64,000 nucleotides of DNA from Sphingobium aromaticiconvertens (lineage in GTDB: Bacteria > Pseudomonadota > Alphaproteobacteria > Sphingomonadales > Sphingomonadaceae). How positions within the stretch are numbered: the first letter of the stretch is position 1; the number at the start of each line of letters is the position of its first letter. Location: contig NZ_JBANRJ010000001.1 in the NCBI RefSeq assembly GCF_037154075.1, positions 1,731,501 to 1,795,500 on the forward strand, given 5' to 3'. A model generated the notes under the pieces. The model was not told where the DNA came from. It ran no database searches and saw nothing but the letters and a program-made list of their open reading frames with translations. Below are positions 26,859 to 34,840 of this stretch, piece after piece. The position numbers and the translations under genes are program-made.

Positions 26859-27704
26859 CTAGCGGCCCTGAAACTGTTTCAGGAATTCATTGTTGCGATC
26901 CAGCACCATCGTCGTCGTTCCCTGTTTGTCGGGGGCGAATGTATAACGATAGCTCTGCATGGCGCGATAGAAATCATAGAAGTCCGGGTCTTTGCCGAAG
27001 CTTTCGGCATAGACGCGCGCGGCGTTGGCGTCCGCTTCTGCGCGGATGATCTGCGCCTGCTTGGCGCCCTGTGCGCGGATGGTCAGCGCTTCCTGCTCGC
27101 GCGCGGTCCGCATCCGGGTGAAGGCGCTTTCCAGCGGCGTGCCGTCGGGCAGGTCGGCGCGCTTGATCCGCACGTCGACGATTTGCGCGCCGTACTGGCG
27201 GGCGACGCGGTTCAGACCGGCTTCGATATTCTGCATCACCTGCCCCCGCTCGGGCGAGAGCAGCGCCGCAAAGGGACGCTTGCCCAGTTCGTTACGCAGC
27301 GCCGAGCCAAGGATGGGACGCAGCGCGTCGGACACGCGTTCCTCGCTGCCCGCCGAGATATACATGCGGAGCGGATCGACGATCCGGTAACGGGCGAAGG
27401 CATCGACCTGAAGCCGCAGCTGGTCGGTCGACAGCACCTGCTGGCGCTCCATCTCGACCGACAGCACGCGCTTGTCGATCCACACGACCTGATCGATGAA
27501 CGGCCAGCGCGCGATGATGCCCGCGCCGGTCTTTCCGAAAGTTTCATTCGGATAATAGCGGTTGATGATCTTCTTTGGCTCGCCAAAGCGGACGATCACG
27601 CCTTGCCGGGTTTCGGGCACGATGGTCAGCGTGCTGCCGATCAGGATCAGCAGGGCGATGGCGATCAGCGCAAGGGCGATCGGATTACGGCTGAGCGGCG
27701 GCAT
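26859..27704 (-). CDS. hflC: Protease modulator HflC (SPFH/stomatin family)
   Basis: A 281-residue membrane protein with one N-terminal helix (about residues 9-25) and a periplasmic SPFH domain. The SPFH core reads RQGVIVRFGEPKKIINRYYP, followed by the helical RVARQYGAQIVDVRIKRADL segment. With HflK it forms a cage around the FtsH protease and adjusts its turnover of membrane proteins. Its ATG shares one base with the hflK stop (TAATG), so the pair is translationally coupled. Confidence 0.97.
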   Translation of the reverse strand: MPPLSRNPIALALIAIALLILIGSTLTIVPETRQGVIVRFGEPKKIINRYYPNETFGKTGAGIIARWPFIDQVVWIDKRVLSVEMERQQVLSTDQLRLQVDAFARYRIVDPLRMYISAGSEERVSDALRPILGSALRNELGKRPFAALLSPERGQVMQNIEAGLNRVARQYGAQIVDVRIKRADLPDGTPLESAFTRMRTAREQEALTIRAQGAKQAQIIRAEADANAARVYAESFGKDPDFYDFYRAMQSYRYTFAPDKQGTTTMVLDRNNEFLKQFQGR

Positions 27705-28870
27705 TACTGGCCCTCCCCGGCCGAATTGGGGGTGGCGGACTGCCCTGATGACGCCGCTGCGGCTGGCGCGGCGGCTTGCGCGCGGCGCTTGATCTCAGGC
27801 AGGGGCAGATAGGGGGTCACGTTGCCGCTCTCGACAATCGTCTTGTCGGTGTTGGCCAGCACGCCCTCCATGGTTTCATAATACATGCGGCGACGGGTGA
27901 CGTCGGGCGACAGGCGATATTGTGCATAGACCTTGTCGAAGGCCGTGGCCTCACCCTGCGCCTTGGCCGTGACCTGTTGAGCAGCAGCGCGGGCTTCGGA
28001 CAAATAGGTCTGGGCCGTTTGCTGCGCGGCGGATACCGCCTTGAACGCGTCGTTGACCGCGACTGGCGGGTCGGCCTGCTTGATGGCGACGCCCTGCACG
28101 CGAATGCCCGAGCGATAGCCGTCGAGAATTTCCTGCATCCGCAGTTCGACCTGTTGCTCAATCTCCGTCCGGCCCGCGCCCAGCGCATCGTCAAGGCTGA
28201 CGCTGGCGACGACCGAGCGCATCGCGCTTTCGGCGACTTCGCGGACGGCGGCGTCGGGTTCGGACAATTGGAACATGTAGAGTTCCGGGTTGCGGATGTT
28301 CCAGCGCACCGAATAAGCGAGGTCAATGATATTCTGATCGCCGGTCAGGACCAGATTTTCCGATTCCGCGCTGGCCGATCCGATGTCGATGGTGCGGATT
28401 TCCTCCACGTCCACCGTGTTCACGCTTTCGAACGGAGCGGGAAGAGTCAGGCTGATACCGGGCGAGAGTGTACGGCTATATTTGCCGAGCAGGGTGACGA
28501 CGCCGCGTTCCTGCGGGCCGACGCGATGAATGCAGGTGAGGGCGAGCCAGAGGATCAGGACCAGGCCGATGGCGATCGGCGCCAGTGCCTTGCCATTGGG
28601 ACGCTGGGGCAGGCCGCCAAAGCCGCCGCCGCCATTGCCGCCACCACCACCGAAGCTTTCCCGGCCACGGCGCAGCATTTCCTCGATTGCAGACGGTCCT
28701 TTCTGGCCGCTGCCGGCCCGACCGGGTTGTGTCCATGGGTTGCGCGGGCCGCCATCGCCGCCGCTGCCACCTTTATTGCCTTCACCGTCCGGTTCGTCGC
28801 TCTTGCCACCCCAGGGACCCTGGACCATGCCGCTCACGAAGCCGGGCATCCACCCGAAAAATCTGTTCAT
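27704..28870 (-). CDS. hflK: FtsH protease activity modulator HflK
   Basis: A 388-residue SPFH-domain protein. I chose the ATG at 28870 (MNRFFGWMPGF). The first 95 residues are glycine rich and cytoplasmic, as usual for HflK. A transmembrane helix follows (about 96-114), then the SPFH domain (HRVGPQERGVVTLLGKY) and a long helix ending in an Ala/Pro tail. It partners HflC and FtsH. It is divergent from mrp, with a 61-base shared promoter region. Confidence 0.97.
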   Translation of the reverse strand: MNRFFGWMPGFVSGMVQGPWGGKSDEPDGEGNKGGSGGDGGPRNPWTQPGRAGSGQKGPSAIEEMLRRGRESFGGGGGNGGGGFGGLPQRPNGKALAPIAIGLVLILWLALTCIHRVGPQERGVVTLLGKYSRTLSPGISLTLPAPFESVNTVDVEEIRTIDIGSASAESENLVLTGDQNIIDLAYSVRWNIRNPELYMFQLSEPDAAVREVAESAMRSVVASVSLDDALGAGRTEIEQQVELRMQEILDGYRSGIRVQGVAIKQADPPVAVNDAFKAVSAAQQTAQTYLSEARAAAQQVTAKAQGEATAFDKVYAQYRLSPDVTRRRMYYETMEGVLANTDKTIVESGNVTPYLPLPEIKRRAQAAAPAAAASSGQSATPNSAGEGQ

Positions 28871-28931
28871 GTAGCTCTCTATAGGAAGCACTCGCGCCGA
28901 AAAACAGTGCCCATCGCCACGATATTGCGTA

Positions 28932-29918
28932 ATGCGCCGCGATATGACCGATATAGACACGCTTGCCGCCCATTTGACGACATTGACACAAGGGCGCACC
29001 AGCCCTCCGCGCCTGCGCAATGGGATGCTGACGCTGGCGCTGGACGTGTCCGGCCTGACGCCCGACGCCCGCGATGCCATGGAGGCTGCGATCCGCGAGG
29101 CGGCGCTGGTCGTGCCGGGCGTGGACGATGTGCGGATGGTGATGACGGCGGAACGCAAGAGCCTGCGCATCGTCGTGGTCGGATCGGGCAAGGGCGGGGT
29201 GGGCAAGTCCACCTTGTCGGCCAATCTGGCGGTGGCGTTGAAGCGGCTGGGGCACAATGTCGGGCTGGTCGATGCGGATATCTATGGTCCGTCGCAGGCG
29301 CGGCTTATGGACAGCGAAGACGTGAAGCCGGAGGCACGCGAAAGCCGGATGATCCCGATCATGAGCCGATTCGGGGTGCCGATGCTGTCGATGGCGCATC
29401 TGATCGCGCCGGGGCAGGCGATTGCATGGCGTGGGCCGATGGTGGGCAATGCGCTGGGGCAATTGCTGGACGCGCGCTGGGATGAGGCGGGCGTGGACCT
29501 GCTGATCGTCGATCTGCCGCCGGGCACGGGCGATATCCAATTGTCGATGATCCAGAAGCACAAGCCCATCGGCGCGGTGATCGTGTCCACGCCGCAGGAT
29601 CTGGCGCTGATCGACGCAACGCGCGCGATCAGCCTGTTCGATCAGGCGCATGTGCCGGTGATCGGGCTGGTCGAGAATATGGCGGGCTATATCTGCCCGC
29701 ATTGCGGCGAACTGTCCGATCCGTTCGGCAGCGGCGGGGCGCAAGCGGCGGCGACCCAGATGCAGTTGCCGTTTCTGGGCCGCATCCCGTTGGACATCGC
29801 GATCCGCAAGGCGTCGGACGCGGGTGAACCGGTGGCGGCAGGCGATGGCTTGCAGGCGGGCGCGTTCAGGGTGATTGCGGAGAAGCTGGCGGCATGGCTG
29901 GGTGCGGAGCGGGGTTGA
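28932..29918 (+). CDS. mrp: Mrp/ApbC-family iron-sulfur cluster carrier ATPase
   Basis: A 328-residue P-loop NTPase that carries Fe-S clusters to apoproteins in the cytoplasm. An N-terminal MIP18-like domain (about residues 5-75) precedes the deviant Walker A GSGKGGVGKST (84-94). Walker B-like LLIVDLPPGTGD follows, then the cluster-binding pair Cys255-Cys258 in ICPHCGEL. The frame starts at 28932; a second ATG (28944) is equally possible. The divergent neighbour is hflK. Confidence 0.95.
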   Translation: MRRDMTDIDTLAAHLTTLTQGRTSPPRLRNGMLTLALDVSGLTPDARDAMEAAIREAALVVPGVDDVRMVMTAERKSLRIVVVGSGKGGVGKSTLSANLAVALKRLGHNVGLVDADIYGPSQARLMDSEDVKPEARESRMIPIMSRFGVPMLSMAHLIAPGQAIAWRGPMVGNALGQLLDARWDEAGVDLLIVDLPPGTGDIQLSMIQKHKPIGAVIVSTPQDLALIDATRAISLFDQAHVPVIGLVENMAGYICPHCGELSDPFGSGGAQAAATQMQLPFLGRIPLDIAIRKASDAGEPVAAGDGLQAGAFRVIAEKLAAWLGAERG

Positions 29919-29972
29919 GGTGTGGAACCTGTGCAGGCGTAGCGTATTTGTTGCTGGCGAAGGAGAACGCCC

Positions 29973-30407
29973 ATGCCGATCACTGACCCTGTCGCCATTG
30001 CCGCCCTGCTGAACGAGACACGCACGATCGCGCTGGTGGGGATTTCCGATCGGCCCGACCGGCCCAGCTATGGCGTGATGAAGGTCTTGCAGGACCATGG
30101 TTATCGCGTGCTGCCGGTCAATCCGCAGATTGCGGGCGAGCATGTGCATGGCGAATTTGTGTGGAACGGGTTGGCCGACATTGGTGTGCCGATCGACATG
30201 GTCGACATTTTTCGCAACAGCGCAGCAGCGGGTGCGGCGGTCGATGAGGCCATTGCGGCGGGCGCGAAGGCCGTGTGGATGCAGTTGGGCGTCGTTAATG
30301 AGGAAGCCGCCGCGCGGGCTGAAGCGGCGGGGCTGAAGGTGGTGATGGACCATTGCCCGGCGATCGAGATACGGCGGCTGGGGCTGGCGCCGATTGCCGC
30401 GGAATGA
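29973..30407 (+). CDS. CoA-binding protein (YccU family)
   Basis: A 144-residue Rossmann-fold protein of the succinyl-CoA synthetase alpha-like CoA_binding family. The nucleotide loop reads [20 protein letters not shown], followed by [10 protein letters not shown] middle DMVDIFRN and a C-terminal [20 protein letters not shown] with VVMDHCP complete the fold. GGAGAA precedes the ATG by six bases. The cellular role of YccU-like proteins is not established. It lies 54 bases after mrp on the same strand. Confidence 0.92.
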   Translation: MPITDPVAIAALLNETRTIALVGISDRPDRPSYGVMKVLQDHGYRVLPVNPQIAGEHVHGEFVWNGLADIGVPIDMVDIFRNSAAAGAAVDEAIAAGAKAVWMQLGVVNEEAAARAEAAGLKVVMDHCPAIEIRRLGLAPIAAE

Positions 30408-30460
30408 CGCGGCGCGCGATTTTGGTTTATACTCTCTGATCCCGCTTCTATCAGGCTCCT

Positions 30461-32728
30461 ATGGTGCGGGGACGGGGTAGACTGGCGAAAAGCCATGACG
30501 GGATCAACCGGCGGTCATTGCTGATCGGCGGCGGCGCGGCGGCGGGATTGCTGGTGGCTTGGGGACTGTGGCCGCGCAGCTATGACCCTTCGCTCAATGC
30601 CGGACCCGATGAACGGGTTTTCAACGCATTCCTGAAGATCGACACGACGGGTCAGGTGATCGTCGTCGTGCCGCAATGCGAGATGGGGCAAGGCGTCACC
30701 ACGGTCCTGCCGCAGATATTGGCGGATGAACTGGGCGCGGACTGGCGGACGGTGGCGGTGCAGCCCGCGCCGATCAGCCCGCTTTACGCCAACCGCCTGC
30801 TGGCGCGCGAATGGCTGGCGAGCGACTGGTCGATGGCGGCTGGCGATCTGGGTGACTGGACGATCGACCAATATGCGACGCGCAATGCCCTGATGCTGAC
30901 CGGCGGGGCGACGTCCGTGCGGATGTTCCACGACAGCTATCGCGACGCGGGTGCGGCGGCACGCGTGCTGCTGTGTCAGGCAGCGGCTGCGCAATGGGGT
31001 ATCCCCTGGGAAAGCTGCGACATCAGCGAAGGCATTATCAGCGATGGGGCAGAGCGCCGGATGCGGATGGCCGATGTGGTCGAGGCGGCGGCGGATTATA
31101 AGGTGCCCGCGATCCTGCCGTTGCGGCAGGGCCAAGACGGGCGGCTGGCGGGGCAGGACCTGCCCCGGCTCGACACGCCGTCGAAGATCGACGGTAGCCA
31201 TAATTTCGCCGCCGACATCCGCCTGCCGGACATGGTCTTCGCTTCCGTCCGGCTGGGGCCGATCGGCGACGCGGTGCTGAAAAGCGTGGATGAAGGCGCG
31301 GCGAAGCGCGTCACCGGCTTCCTGAAGTTGGTACGGCAGGAGCGGTGGGTGGCGGCGGTCGCGACCAACTGGTGGGCGGCGAACAAGGCGTTGGACCTGT
31401 GCGATCCGGTCTTCACGCTGGTCGGCAAGCCGCTGGACAGCGAGGATATGGACGCGGCGCTGGAGGCGGCGTTTTCCAGCAGTGAAGGACGGCGGCTCTA
31501 TGAGCAGGGCGACCTGTTGCCGGTGTTTGAGGGCGCGACGATATTGGCGAGCGAATATGCCGTCGATCCAGGGCTTCATCTGGCGATGGAGCCAATGAGC
31601 GCGACCGCGCGGGTGGTCGATGGCGTGGTGGAAATGTGGATGCCCAGCCAGGCCCCTGGCTTGGCGCGAGCGGCGATTGCCGATGCGCTGGGCGTGGGGA
31701 CGAGCGATGTGATCCTGTATCCGCTGCACGCCGGGGGATCGTTCGGGCGGAAGATCGAACTTGAGGCGGGCGTGCAGGCGGCTTTGCTGGCGCGGGAGAT
31801 GGGGCGGCCGGTGCAATTGCTCTGGTCGCGATTGGAGGATGTGATTCAGGATCGGCCCAGCGCTCCGGCGCAGGCGCGCATGGCCGCGAAGCTGGGACGC
31901 ACCGGCGTGATCGAAGGTTGGCTGGCGAAGGTCGCCGCGCCCTGCGCCATGCGCGAGACTTGGGCGCGGATCGCCGATGGCGCGCTGCCCCATGAGGCGG
32001 CGGCTGCGGCGGGTAACGAGGCAAGCCGTCTGGCGCTGTCGGGCATGGTGCCGCCCTATGCCATTCCCAACTTCGCGGTCGATCATTATCCCGCCGCAAC
32101 CGGCCTGCCGGTGGGCTATTCGCGTGGCAATGCGGATATTTACGGGGCATTCTTCACCGAAGCCTTCATCGACGAACTGGCGCATCTGGCGCGCATGGAG
32201 CCGATGTCTTTCCGTATCCAGATGATGGGCGGTAATCCGCGCCTTGCCCATTGCCTGACCACCGCGGCGGCGATGGGCGGCTGGCAGGGCGGCATCGCCG
32301 GGAGCGGGCAGGGGATCGCCGCGCACCAGATGCAGGGCAGCCATGCCGCCGTGCTGGTGGAAGCCGGGGTCAGCGGCGGCAAGCTGTCGGTCAGCCGGAT
32401 CGTCGCTGCGGTCGATTGTGGCGAACAGGTCAATCCCGACATCGCCCGGCAGCAGATTGAGGGCGGGTTGATTTACGGGCTGGCCGTCGCGATGGGGGCG
32501 TCCGTGCCCTATGTGAAGGGATTGCCGACGCGCGCAATTCTGGGGCGGATGAACTTGCCGCGACTGGCCGATATTGGCGAGGTGACGGTGGAACTGATCC
32601 GCAGCACCGCCGATGCGGGCGGGGTGAGCGAGATTGCGGTGCCGCCGGTCGCGCCCGCGATCGCCAATGCGCTGTTCACGGTGACGGGGCAGCGGTTTCG
32701 CAACCTTCCGCTATTGGCCTCGGAATGA
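30461..32728 (+). CDS. Xanthine-dehydrogenase-family molybdopterin subunit (IorB-like)
   Basis: A 755-residue molybdenum hydroxylase large subunit of the isoquinoline 1-oxidoreductase beta type. A twin-arginine signal (NRRSLLIGG, about residues 16-24) points to Tat export and a periplasmic or membrane location. Cofactor segments include MGQGVTTVLPQILADEL, AGGSFGRKIELE and the C-terminal SEIAVPPVAPAIANAL, whose Glu matches the catalytic Glu of the family. The matching 2Fe-2S small subunit is not next to it, which is unusual. The stop overlaps the hemH start (ATGA). The substrate is unknown. Confidence 0.92.
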   Translation: MVRGRGRLAKSHDGINRRSLLIGGGAAAGLLVAWGLWPRSYDPSLNAGPDERVFNAFLKIDTTGQVIVVVPQCEMGQGVTTVLPQILADELGADWRTVAVQPAPISPLYANRLLAREWLASDWSMAAGDLGDWTIDQYATRNALMLTGGATSVRMFHDSYRDAGAAARVLLCQAAAAQWGIPWESCDISEGIISDGAERRMRMADVVEAAADYKVPAILPLRQGQDGRLAGQDLPRLDTPSKIDGSHNFAADIRLPDMVFASVRLGPIGDAVLKSVDEGAAKRVTGFLKLVRQERWVAAVATNWWAANKALDLCDPVFTLVGKPLDSEDMDAALEAAFSSSEGRRLYEQGDLLPVFEGATILASEYAVDPGLHLAMEPMSATARVVDGVVEMWMPSQAPGLARAAIADALGVGTSDVILYPLHAGGSFGRKIELEAGVQAALLAREMGRPVQLLWSRLEDVIQDRPSAPAQARMAAKLGRTGVIEGWLAKVAAPCAMRETWARIADGALPHEAAAAAGNEASRLALSGMVPPYAIPNFAVDHYPAATGLPVGYSRGNADIYGAFFTEAFIDELAHLARMEPMSFRIQMMGGNPRLAHCLTTAAAMGGWQGGIAGSGQGIAAHQMQGSHAAVLVEAGVSGGKLSVSRIVAAVDCGEQVNPDIARQQIEGGLIYGLAVAMGASVPYVKGLPTRAILGRMNLPRLADIGEVTVELIRSTADAGGVSEIAVPPVAPAIANALFTVTGQRFRNLPLLASE

Positions 32729-33735
32729 CCCGTCCCTCAGATCATTCCGCCATCCCCGCGCCTAAAGTTGGGGTATTGCTCATCAATCTGGGCACCCCCA
32801 ATGGACCGGATACGAAATCGGTGCGGCGCTATCTGGCCGAATTCCTGTCCGACCGGCGAGTGGTGGAGATATCGCCGCTGTTGTGGCAGCCGATCCTGCG
32901 CGGCGTCATCCTGACCACGCGCCCGCGCAAATCGGCCCATGCCTATCAACAGGTGTGGATGAAAGAGGGATCGCCGCTGGCTGTTCATACGCGGGCGACG
33001 GCGGACGCGTTACAGCAGGCGATGGGTGACGCGGTGATCGTCGATTGGGCGATGCGTTATGGCAATCCCGCCATTGCCGATCGGCTGGCCGCGATGAAGA
33101 CGCAGGGGTGTGATCGCATCCTGCTCGCGCCGCTCTATCCGCAATATTGCGGGGCGACGACAGCGACGGCGCTGGATGCCGCCTTTGTGGCGATGGGCGC
33201 CATGCGGTGGCAACCAGCGGTGCGGACATTGCCGCCCTATCATGATGAACCGGCCTATATCGACGCGCTGAAACAGTCGATCGAGGGACATATAGCCGGG
33301 CTGGACTTCGTTCCACAGGCATTGCTCGCCAGCTTTCACGGCATGCCGGAGCGGACGCTGCGTCTGGGCGACCCCTATCATTGCCAGTCGGTCAAGACCG
33401 CCCGGCTGCTAGGCGAGGTACTGACCTTGCCCGTGCATTTGAGCTTTCAGTCACGGTTCGGGCGGGCGAAATGGCTGGAGCCGGAGACAGAGGCGACGCT
33501 GGCCCGGCTGGTGCGCGAAGGGGTCAGGCGAATCGCCGTGGTGACGCCCGGATTCTCGGCGGATTGCCTTGAGACGTTAGAGGAAATCGCGTTGCGCGCG
33601 AAGGCCATTTTTTTGGCCGAAGGCGGGGAAAAATTTGCCTTTTTGCCCTGTCTAAACGCAACGAGCGAAGCTATCATTCTCTACAAGCGGCTGTTCAGCC
33701 GTGAGCTTTCAGGTTGGATCGATCAACCAGTTTAG
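32725..33735 (+). CDS. hemH: Ferrochelatase
   Basis: The 336-residue enzyme that inserts iron into protoporphyrin IX, the last step of haem synthesis. Visible motifs are VGVLLINLGTPNGPD at the N-terminus, LYPQYCGATTAT, the metal-binding histidine in SFHGMPER, and the catalytic glutamate in FSADCLETLEEI. The ATG overlaps the stop of the molybdopterin-subunit gene by four bases, so translation is coupled to it. The next gene, phaB, starts 18 bases downstream. Confidence 0.97.
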   Translation: MTRPSDHSAIPAPKVGVLLINLGTPNGPDTKSVRRYLAEFLSDRRVVEISPLLWQPILRGVILTTRPRKSAHAYQQVWMKEGSPLAVHTRATADALQQAMGDAVIVDWAMRYGNPAIADRLAAMKTQGCDRILLAPLYPQYCGATTATALDAAFVAMGAMRWQPAVRTLPPYHDEPAYIDALKQSIEGHIAGLDFVPQALLASFHGMPERTLRLGDPYHCQSVKTARLLGEVLTLPVHLSFQSRFGRAKWLEPETEATLARLVREGVRRIAVVTPGFSADCLETLEEIALRAKAIFLAEGGEKFAFLPCLNATSEAIILYKRLFSRELSGWIDQPV

Positions 33736-33753
33736 GCACGAGAGGATGGGCAT

Positions 33754-34476
33754 ATGTCGAGGGTAGCTATCGTCACTGGCGGAACGCGCGGTATCGGCAA
33801 GGCCATCAGCCTGGCGCTCAAGGATATGGGCTATAGCGTGGCCGCCAACTATGCCGGAAATGACGAGAAGGCACAGGCCTTTGCCGACGCGACAGGCATC
33901 AAGGTGTTCAAATGGGATGTCGGCGATCATCAGGCTTGCCTTGACGGCTGCGCCCAGGTTGCCGAGGCGTTGGGACCGGTCGATATCGTGGTCAACAATG
34001 CAGGCATTACTCGTGACGGCGTGCTGGCCAAGATGAGCTTCGACGACTGGAACGAAGTGATGCGGATCAACCTGGGTGGCTGCTTCAACATGGCCAAGGC
34101 GACATTTGGCGGGATGCGGGAGCGGGGCTGGGGTCGGATCGTCAATATCGGGTCGATCAACGGGCAGGCGGGCCAATATGGTCAGGTCAACTATGCCGCG
34201 GCCAAGTCGGGCATCCACGGCTTTACCAAGGCGTTGGCGCAGGAAGGGGCGAAAGCGGGCATTACCGTCAACGCGATCGCGCCAGGCTATATCGACACCG
34301 ACATGGTTGCCGCCGTGCCGCCACAAGTGCTGGAGAAGATCGTCGCCAAAATCCCCGTTGGCCGTCTGGGCCAGGCGACCGAGATCGCGCGCGGCGTGGC
34401 CTTTTTCTGTAGCGAAGAGGGCGGTTTCGTGACCGGCAGCACGCTGTCGATCAACGGCGGCCAGCATATGTATTGA
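33754..34476 (+). CDS. phaB: Acetoacetyl-CoA reductase
   Basis: A 240-residue short-chain dehydrogenase that reduces acetoacetyl-CoA to 3-hydroxybutyryl-CoA with NADPH, for polyhydroxybutyrate synthesis. The cofactor loop is TGGTRGIGKA. NNAG lies at residues 81-84, and the catalytic set is Ser134, Tyr147 and Lys151. The C-terminal GGQHMY and the MSRVAIVTGGTRGIG start are typical of PhaB. A FabG role cannot be fully excluded. No phaA or phaC is in the window. A GAGAGG site precedes the ATG. Confidence 0.92.
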   Translation: MSRVAIVTGGTRGIGKAISLALKDMGYSVAANYAGNDEKAQAFADATGIKVFKWDVGDHQACLDGCAQVAEALGPVDIVVNNAGITRDGVLAKMSFDDWNEVMRINLGGCFNMAKATFGGMRERGWGRIVNIGSINGQAGQYGQVNYAAAKSGIHGFTKALAQEGAKAGITVNAIAPGYIDTDMVAAVPPQVLEKIVAKIPVGRLGQATEIARGVAFFCSEEGGFVTGSTLSINGGQHMY

Positions 34477-34480
34477 CGCG

Positions 34481-34783
34481 ATGCGGGGCGCCGATCCTGA
34501 TGGCGTCCCGCCCACGTCTGCGCCGGTCTATGGGCCGCCGGTGAAGCGCAGTGTGACCATCGCCGGGCATCAGACTGCGATCAGTCTTGAACCTCTATTC
34601 TGGAGCGCGTTGCGCGAGGCGGCGGCGGCCGACGGCCTGCCTGTGAACGCGCTGATCGCGCGAATCGATGTCGAGCGGATCGCGATCGATGATCCCCCCA
34701 ATCTGACGAGCGCTATCCGCTGCTGGCTTTATGTCCGTGCCATTGCGGCAAATTGCGACAATGTTACGAATGGCTCTCAATAG
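34481..34783 (+). CDS. Ribbon-helix-helix domain protein
   Basis: A 100-residue protein with a ribbon-helix-helix domain at about residues 21-85. KRSVTIAGHQTAISLEP forms the DNA-contacting strand. The helices read FWSALREAAAADGLPVNALI, then ARIDVER and LTSAIRCWLY. Small alphaproteobacterial proteins of this type (RHH_4 class) are probable transcriptional regulators. It starts four bases after the phaB stop, so it is likely co-transcribed. Its target is unknown. Confidence 0.85.
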   Translation: MRGADPDGVPPTSAPVYGPPVKRSVTIAGHQTAISLEPLFWSALREAAAADGLPVNALIARIDVERIAIDDPPNLTSAIRCWLYVRAIAANCDNVTNGSQ

Positions 34784-34792
34784 CGTTGACAC

Positions 34793-34808
34793 TGCAATTG
34801 ATTCGCAA
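34793..34808. promoter_or_regulatory. Candidate Fur box upstream of the siderophore receptor
   Basis: TGCAATTGATTCGCAA is a near-palindrome ending 32 bases before the receptor ATG. It closely matches the site at 37436 and resembles alphaproteobacterial Fur-type boxes. Repression by iron-loaded Fur is inferred from this and the gene's role. Confidence 0.6.
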
Positions 34809-34840
34809 TAACTGCCCCCTCGATATTCGAAGGGGGTTTC

